From: Streptomyces cellulosae
GTDB lineage: Bacteria > Actinomycetota > Actinomycetes > Streptomycetales > Streptomycetaceae
Direction of reading: 5' to 3'
Length of the DNA stretch: 58,423 bases
NCBI RefSeq assembly: GCF_000721105.1
Contig: NZ_JOEV01000066.1
Coordinates: forward strand, 1-58,423
Under the pieces are notes generated by a model. The model worked only from the letters and a program-made list of their open reading frames with translations, had not been told where the DNA came from and ran no database searches. Position 1 is the stretch's first letter. The number at the start of each line of letters is the position of its first letter. A program made the translations under genes and the position numbers. Positions 53,337-58,423 of the stretch are shown one piece after another.

Positions 53337-53571
53337 CTGCACCACCTCCTGCTTCCGATAGTGCACTGCGCCACTGACAATGCCTTCAAACGCGGAGGAC
53401 CGCAGCGCCGGCAAGGGGCGCGGGGCTGTGACATTGTGCGGCTTCTCCCCCACTCTCGGCTTCGCTCGAGCGGGGCCCCCATCGTGGGCGCGCCCAGCCA
53501 CGGACGACCCACACCCCCAGAACCACAGAAACCCGACAGAAGCGAAGATACCCGGCCCCCGAGCGGAGCGC
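53337..53571. other. lhgO-nsdA gap with a Streptomyces-type hairpin motif
   Basis: 235 bp with no gene. CTCTCGGCTTCGCTCGAG with flanking CCCCCA (about 53450-53480) is a motif that recurs in Streptomyces intergenic DNA; here it sits between two minus-strand genes and may end nsdA transcription. Confidence 0.4.
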
Positions 53572-54996
53572 TTACGCCGGAGCCATCAGCAACGGCCGCG
53601 CCCGCTCCCGCAACTCCACCACCCGAGGCTCGTCCCCGTACGGCTCCAGCCGGTGGAGAAGATCCTTCACGTACTCGGTGGTACGTGCCGACGAGATGCG
53701 CCCCGCGACCTCCACCGCCCGCACCCCCTGCTCGCACGCCGCGTCGAGATTGCCCGACTCGAGCTCCGCGACCGCCGACACCACCAACCGCAGCCCGTGC
53801 GAGCGTACGAACTCCTCCGTCGGCTGCGACAGCGCCTGCTCCGTGAACCGGCGCACCTGACGCGGTGCCTTCAGGTCGCGGTAGCACTCGGCGGCGTCCG
53901 CGGCGAAGCGGTCGTACGAGTAGAAGCCGAGCCAGGACGGGTCGTTGTCGCCGTCCCGGGACCGCTCCAGCCAGCCCTCCGCCGCCTTCAGGGCCGCGCC
54001 GGCCGCCTGGGCGTCACCCGCGCGGGCGTGGGCGCGTGCCTCGACGAGCCGGAAGAAGCTCATCGTGCGGGCGGTGGCGAGGCCGCGGTTGCGTTCCAGC
54101 GCGGCCTGGGCGAGGTCGACGCCCTCGTCGCCGAAGCCGCGGTAGGTCGCCTGGAGGGACATGGAGGCCAGGACATAGCCCCCGAGGGGGACGTCGGCCG
54201 CCGCGCGCGCGAGGCGCAGCGCCTGGATGTAGTAGCGCTGCGCGGCCTCCTGTTGTCCCGTGTCGAAGGCCATCCAGCCCGCGAGGCGGGTGAGTTCGGC
54301 GGACGCGCCGAACAGCGCCCTGCCGACCTCGTCGGAGTACGAGCCGAGCAGCAGCGGGGCCGCCTCCACCCGCAGGCACTCCGGCACCATCGACGAACGC
54401 CAGTCGCCGCCTCCGTACTTGGAGTCCCAGCGCCTGGCGTCCTCGGCGGCCTCCCGCAGTTTCTGCACATCGCTGTGGCCGACTTTGAGCGGTGCGCCGG
54501 AGCCCTCGGCGGGGTTCACCTCGCGCGCGACCGAGCTGTCGGCCGGGGTTATCAGCCACCGTGAGGCGGGCGTCGCGTACGCGCTCACCGCGAACGATCC
54601 GGCCAGCGACTGCCAGATGCCGCCGGAACCGGCCCGGCGGCCGGCGAGGTCGAGACGGTACAGCTCCGTCGCCGACCGCACCGCCTGGCCGACGTCCCGG
54701 GGGAAGGCGAGACCCACTTCGGGCGCGGGATCCGCGTCCGCCAGGCCGATCTCGTGGAGCGGCACCGGGCGGCCGAGCTTCTGCCCTATCGCGGCGGCGA
54801 TGAGGTGTGGCGCGGCGCCCTGCGGCACCATGCCCTTGGACACCCAGCGCGCCACCGACGTCTTGTCGTAGCGAAGAGTCAGCCCGCGTTGAGCGCCAAG
54901 GTCGTTGACGCGACGCGCGAGCCCTGCGTTGCTGATTCCCGCGAGGGCGAGAACGGCGCCGAGTTTTTCGTTCGGCCCGCGTTGCTCCCTGGACAT
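53572..54996 (-). CDS. nsdA: NsdA-like negative regulator of differentiation
   Basis: 474 residues from ATG 54996, GAGGGG seven bases upstream. The N-terminus ([47 protein letters not shown]) is a helix-turn-helix-like domain, followed by Ala-rich helical TPR-type repeats (residues 190-470). From memory it matches Streptomyces NsdA, which holds back aerial growth and antibiotic production. Related TPR regulators such as NsdB are the main alternative. It is transcribed away from the asparagine-synthase-like gene. Confidence 0.78.
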   Translation of the reverse strand: MSREQRGPNEKLGAVLALAGISNAGLARRVNDLGAQRGLTLRYDKTSVARWVSKGMVPQGAAPHLIAAAIGQKLGRPVPLHEIGLADADPAPEVGLAFPRDVGQAVRSATELYRLDLAGRRAGSGGIWQSLAGSFAVSAYATPASRWLITPADSSVAREVNPAEGSGAPLKVGHSDVQKLREAAEDARRWDSKYGGGDWRSSMVPECLRVEAAPLLLGSYSDEVGRALFGASAELTRLAGWMAFDTGQQEAAQRYYIQALRLARAAADVPLGGYVLASMSLQATYRGFGDEGVDLAQAALERNRGLATARTMSFFRLVEARAHARAGDAQAAGAALKAAEGWLERSRDGDNDPSWLGFYSYDRFAADAAECYRDLKAPRQVRRFTEQALSQPTEEFVRSHGLRLVVSAVAELESGNLDAACEQGVRAVEVAGRISSARTTEYVKDLLHRLEPYGDEPRVVELRERARPLLMAPA

Positions 54997-55222
54997 TGCG
55001 CCACCCCTCGACACAGACGGCTGCCGCGATGGCATAACCACGCGGCATTCGTAAACACAGCGTAGTTCGCCGCATCCCATGCGTTAAGAGGCATTGTTCC
55101 GGATGGCGGGATTGTGGTCCGTACTGAAGTGCGGTTCAGCGACGGACCGTCGCGGCGTGCTCCCGCTGTGTGGCCGTGCGCCCGTCCGTGCGCTCTTCTC
55201 CGGCCATCGGGGGAGCGGTTCC

Positions 55223-55411
55223 ATGGCCGTGCGTGGGTCGGCCCGCTGTACTGGATCCAGTGGGCTGGGGGACACCGCCGCCTACATCCCCGCGGGCGGC
55301 GGAACGGCCCGGGGGGCGAGCACCGTCTCCCGGGCTGCGCATCCGCCGGGCGGCGGCGGAAGCGTGTACGGAGCGTGTCCAAGGCCGTTCCGTTGGCGCC
55401 GATTTGGCTGA
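55223..55411 (+). CDS. Possible 62-residue Gly-rich protein
   Basis: ATG 55223 has GGGGGAG seven bases upstream. The 62 residues include GLGDTAAYIPAGGGTARGA and end ACPRPFRWRRFG, with two cysteines and no family that I recognise. The good ribosome binding site supports it; the composition in GC-rich DNA argues for caution. It is upstream of and codirectional with the asparagine-synthase-like gene, which raises the question of a peptide substrate. Confidence 0.35.
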   Translation: MAVRGSARCTGSSGLGDTAAYIPAGGGTARGASTVSRAAHPPGGGGSVYGACPRPFRWRRFG

Positions 55412-55733
55412 AAATCGATCCCCGCCTCCCCGGGGCATCAGCCCTCCTACCACGGTAGTTGAGGGCGCGTTGGGAGTTTTTGGGGAGCGTTTCGGGGGCG
55501 CATTCGCGTCGCGGTCACCGTGTCGCCACTCCTCGTGCCGGCCCGGGTCTCCTTGCCGCGCACGGCTGTTGGGCCCGGTGCGTTCGAGGGTCGCGGTCCG
55601 GACGGCAGTATCCGCCGGGGCGCGTTCACCGGAGCGCAAGCGACACCACCGCCACTCCGCTGCGCCTCCTTCATGGCAGCATGGTGCCGAGTTCGTACGG
55701 TGCACTGGTTGTCCACAGCCTGTGGAGGCGGCG
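55412..55733 (+). other. Leader region of the asparagine-synthase-like gene
   Basis: 322 bp with no supported gene. The last part has a DnaA-box-like palindrome next to the ribosome binding site. Confidence 0.45.
55709..55725 (+). promoter_or_regulatory. DnaA-box-like palindrome at the ribosome binding site
   Basis: TTGTCCACA at 55709-55717 equals the preferred Streptomyces DnaA box, and with GCC plus TGTGGA it makes the hairpin TCCACA/TGTGGA, whose 3' arm is part of the TGTGGAGG ribosome binding site. Confidence 0.4.
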
Positions 55734-57842
55734 ATGCGGTGGTTGGTGGGATGGAGCAGCACCGCCACGGTGGCCGCCGAGATCGGTTCCGCCGGCGCGG
55801 TCGGGCACGACGGCGAGACCCTGCACCCGGTGGGCTCCCATCTGCTGTGGGGCGACCCCGATCCGCTGTGGGCGGTCGGCGACTGGCGTCCGGACGAGGT
55901 ACGGGTGGTCAAGGCCGACGAGCGCACCCGGATCGCCGTCCTCGGCATCTGCGGAGCGACCGACGAACAACTGCGGGTCGGACTGTTCGCCGCGCGCGGC
56001 GGGGCACTTCGGCACCTGACGGCCTGGCCGGGCAGCTACACCGCCGTCGTCCAGGTGGGCCGCCGCATCACCGTCTGCGGTGATCTCGCGGGCGCCCGCC
56101 CGGTGTTCTACACCCCCTGGGCCGGCGGCACCGCGTACGCCACGGCCGCGCTGCCCCTCGCCGACCTCATCGAGGCCAACCTCGACTACGGCCACCTCGC
56201 CGCCCTCCTCGCCGCCCCCGACGTACCGGCCGCCCTGCACGACTCCACCCCGTACGACGGCGTACGGCGCATTCCGCCGGGGCACGCGCTGATCCTGCGC
56301 ACCGGGGCGCGCGAGATCGCCGGGTACGAGCAGGTCGCCTCCCTCGCCGTCGCGGCCCCCTCCGCCGACCCGGACAGGGCGGTCGACGCCGTACGGGACG
56401 CGCTGGTGGAGGCGGTGCGCGCCCGGCTGTCCGCACCCCGGCACGTTCCCGGCGCCGACATAGACCCCGGACCGGTCCCCGGCATGGGACCCGCGGAACG
56501 GCGTGCCGCGCGCGGGATGCCGGTTCCGGGCATCGGCGCGGACCTCTCCGGCGGCCCGGCTTCCGGAACCCTCGCCCTGCTCGCCGCCGGCCTGCCCGGC
56601 ATGCCGGGCACCGTGCTGGGACACGGCACGGGCGCCGGGGAGCGGCTGCTCGCGGTCACCTTCAACGACCTGGCCGTCGGCGGCCGGGAGGCCGAGCTGG
56701 AGCGGGCGGGCACCCTCGCGGCCAACCCGCGGCTGCACCACGTGGTGGTCACCGGCGGCGAGGAGACCCTGCCGTACGCCGAACTGGACGGCCCGCTCAC
56801 CGACGAGCCCGCCCCCAGTCTGGTGACCGCCGCCCGTCACCGCGCCCGGCTCGCGGCCGGCAGCGCGGACCACTTCACCGGCTACGGCGCCCGCCAGGTC
56901 CTGGACGCCCACCCGGCCCGCCTCGCCGACCTGCTGATGGACCGCAAACGCCGCCATCTGGTCCGTCCGGTCGCGGCGCTCGCCAAGGCGGACGGCTCGG
57001 TCCTGGTCCCCGCGCGCGTGTACGGCGCGGCCCGCCGCCTCGCCCGTACGCCCTACCGCTCCGGCCTGGAGAGCCTCGCCGACCGCCTCATGCGCCGCCG
57101 CTTCGACGAACCCGGAGGTGCCGTGGGGGCGTCCCTGGCCGCGCTCACCTGGGCCAGACCGGGCCCTGCGGCGCGCTGGCTGACGGGTGAGGCGCTGGCT
57201 GAAGTATCGGTTCGCCTGCAAGGGGCCACCCAGCGCTCCGGAGTCGGCCCCGGGCAGCGACCGGGTGACTTCCGCGCGCGGGCGGCACTCGCCCGGAGCG
57301 CGGCTGACCTGCGGATCCTGGAGCAGGCGGCCGAGGTCCGCTTCCAGCGCCTGCACGCCCCGTTCCTCGACAACCAGGTCGTCCGCGCCTGCCGCGCCCT
57401 CCCGGAGGCGCTGCGGGTCCAGCCCGGCGCCCGGGCGGCCATCCTGCGTACGGTCCTGGAAGGCGCCGGCGTCGCCGACCTCCCGCCCGGCTGGGGCGCC
57501 CCGTCCCACGCCCCGTCGGCCGCCGCCGCCCGCACCGGCCTGCGGGTGGCCGCGGACTCCCTGATGGCCCTCTTCGGCACGCCCCTGCTGGCCCAGGCCG
57601 GCCTGGTGGAGGCCCGTGTGGTGCGCAAGGCGCTGCGCGCGGCGGCCGAGGGCGAGCCGCTGCCCCTGGACGGCCTGGCGGACCTGGTCTCCCTGGAGTT
57701 GTGGCTCGGCCGGCTCATCGCCCGCCGGGGCACCTGCTGGACGGGAACGCCCGCACGCACGCGTGCCGTCCCGGCGGGGATCACCCCGCGGCGGGGCGCC
57801 CTCGGGGCCGGAGCCTCCGGCGGCGGCACGGCGCTCGCGTAG
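55734..57842 (+). CDS. Asparagine-synthase-like protein lacking catalytic residues
   Basis: 702 residues from ATG 55734 with GGAGG six bases upstream. The N-terminal half resembles the class II glutaminase domain (CGDLAGARPVFYTPWAGG, AAPDVPAALHDSTPYDGVRRIPPGHAL) but begins MRWLVG, so the nucleophile Cys is missing. In the synthetase half the PP-loop reads LSGGPASGT instead of SGGxDSS and the GGDE-like element is FTGYGARQVL. It is probably not an ordinary AsnB. It could be a specialised amide or lactam-forming enzyme, as in lasso cyclases, or a regulatory pseudo-enzyme conserved in Streptomyces. No complete modification cluster is seen nearby. Confidence 0.75.
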   Translation: MRWLVGWSSTATVAAEIGSAGAVGHDGETLHPVGSHLLWGDPDPLWAVGDWRPDEVRVVKADERTRIAVLGICGATDEQLRVGLFAARGGALRHLTAWPGSYTAVVQVGRRITVCGDLAGARPVFYTPWAGGTAYATAALPLADLIEANLDYGHLAALLAAPDVPAALHDSTPYDGVRRIPPGHALILRTGAREIAGYEQVASLAVAAPSADPDRAVDAVRDALVEAVRARLSAPRHVPGADIDPGPVPGMGPAERRAARGMPVPGIGADLSGGPASGTLALLAAGLPGMPGTVLGHGTGAGERLLAVTFNDLAVGGREAELERAGTLAANPRLHHVVVTGGEETLPYAELDGPLTDEPAPSLVTAARHRARLAAGSADHFTGYGARQVLDAHPARLADLLMDRKRRHLVRPVAALAKADGSVLVPARVYGAARRLARTPYRSGLESLADRLMRRRFDEPGGAVGASLAALTWARPGPAARWLTGEALAEVSVRLQGATQRSGVGPGQRPGDFRARAALARSAADLRILEQAAEVRFQRLHAPFLDNQVVRACRALPEALRVQPGARAAILRTVLEGAGVADLPPGWGAPSHAPSAAAARTGLRVAADSLMALFGTPLLAQAGLVEARVVRKALRAAAEGEPLPLDGLADLVSLELWLGRLIARRGTCWTGTPARTRAVPAGITPRRGALGAGASGGGTALA

Positions 57843-57872
57843 CCACCAGGCGGAGCCCGGCCGATCCGGCCT

Positions 57873-58423
57873 TCATGAGCAGGTGAACTTCGACTCCGCC
57901 CAGTCCGCCGGCGCCAGGCTGTCGACGGGCCCGTGCGGCTCCACCACCAGGCGTACGGTCTTGCGCCCGGCCAGGTTCACATGCACCGGCACCGCCGCCT
58001 CCCTGCCCCTGACCAGCCCGGAACTCCACAGCCGGACTCCGTCGGCGTAGACGGAGAAGGAGACCTTGCCGACCCCCGCGAACATGTCGTCGACGCCGAC
58101 CTGGGCGTCGTAGCCGCTGCACTCGCGGTTGAGGTCGACGGTGACGGAGGAGCGGCCGTGCACGGTCACTCCGCGCGCGTACCGCCGGTCCGCGATCGAC
58201 ATGCCGTAGCGCTGCCACACCCAGCTGCTCTCGCCGATCCGCATCTCGGGCGCGGTGCCGTCGCCGGTGACGTCGTACGACAGCTCGTTCCACTGGTAGA
58301 CGGCCGGCGAGGGACGCGGCGGCGGAGGAGGTGCGGGTGCGGGTGTCGGGGGCGGCTTCGGGGTTGTCCGGGCCGGGGTCGGGGTCGTCGGGGTCGGGGT
58401 CGGCTGCGGAGTGGGGGTGGGTG
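57873..58423 (-). CDS. NPCBM-domain protein (N-terminus beyond window)
   Basis: Ends at a TGA at 57873 and runs off the right edge. The last 140 residues form an NPCBM (NEW2) domain: YQWNELSYDVT, RRYARGVTVHGRSSVTVDLNRECSGYDAQVGVDD, VYADGVRLWSSGLV, which binds carbohydrates. Before it is a Pro/Thr-rich linker typical of exported actinobacterial proteins (PTPTP runs). The missing N-terminal part may be catalytic, a kinase or a signal segment. Confidence 0.8.
   Translation of the reverse strand, partial: PTPTPQPTPTPTTPTPARTTPKPPPTPAPAPPPPPRPSPAVYQWNELSYDVTGDGTAPEMRIGESSWVWQRYGMSIADRRYARGVTVHGRSSVTVDLNRECSGYDAQVGVDDMFAGVGKVSFSVYADGVRLWSSGLVRGREAAVPVHVNLAGRKTVRLVVEPHGPVDSLAPADWAESKFTCS

Noticed and set aside
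55170..57842. Lasso peptide cluster
   Set aside because: The cyclase-like protein has degenerate motifs and there is no B1/B2 protease or recognisable precursor nearby; the 62-codon frame lacks a lasso core pattern.

Overview
The window is a high-GC actinobacterial chromosome segment, almost certainly Streptomyces. The signs are strong third-position G/C bias, frequent GTG and TTG starts, an NsdA-type developmental regulator, SpoIIE/RsbT-type stress phosphatase and switch-kinase genes, a c-di-AMP riboswitch ahead of an M23 peptidase, and many small Streptomyces-type hypothetical genes. It carries two tRNA genes (Lys-UUU and initiator Met) and no rRNA or CRISPR.

Layout. 1-12.6 kb: a metallophosphoesterase (cut by the left edge), a small zincin metallopeptidase, a lipoprotein, a DEAD-box RNA helicase with a long RDD/RGG tail, two tandem secreted FG-GAP proteins and an APC permease. 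12.7-35 kb, starting right after tRNA-Lys, is an accessory region. It holds an orphaned threonine-attenuator leader in front of a truncated thrS remnant, a secreted matrixin-like protease and a lipoprotein, a secreted beta-helix/PKD protein, a 1630-residue Hint-containing polymorphic toxin with a candidate immunity gene, a type VII-style cassette (SseB-like protein, WXG100-like protein, frameshifted Rhs toxin) with a papain-like tip and three Imm35 domains, a short GntR regulator with two small genes, and two toxin-antitoxin-type gene pairs (DUF6247-like and Phd/RelE).

35-39.3 kb is a cold-shock block: CspA-like protein, second DEAD-box helicase, CBS protein, conserved small protein and MerR-like regulator, with large leader hairpins and very strong terminators. 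39.3-44.5 kb holds a hemolysin III family protein, a MarR regulator, a SpoIIE-type phosphatase, an RsbT-like ATPase and an orphan histidine kinase. 44.5-47 kb is a compact riboflavin-pathway regulon: ribA, a MarR regulator and a divergent RibD-like fusion, with three matching palindromic operators. 47-58.4 kb is core-like: tRNA-fMet, c-di-AMP riboswitch plus M23 peptidase, aldo/keto reductase, PrsW, TrmB, LhgO, NsdA, an asparagine-synthase-like protein lacking its usual catalytic residues, and an NPCBM-domain protein cut by the right edge.

The most interesting parts are the two polymorphic-toxin loci (an unassigned toxin tip paired with a DUF6193-like gene, and an Imm35 array in which stop-codon loss has fused two immunity domains), the threonine leader peptide and terminator left upstream of a broken thrS, and the MarR-controlled riboflavin genes. 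All functional calls are from reading the sequence and recalling families; no database search was run.
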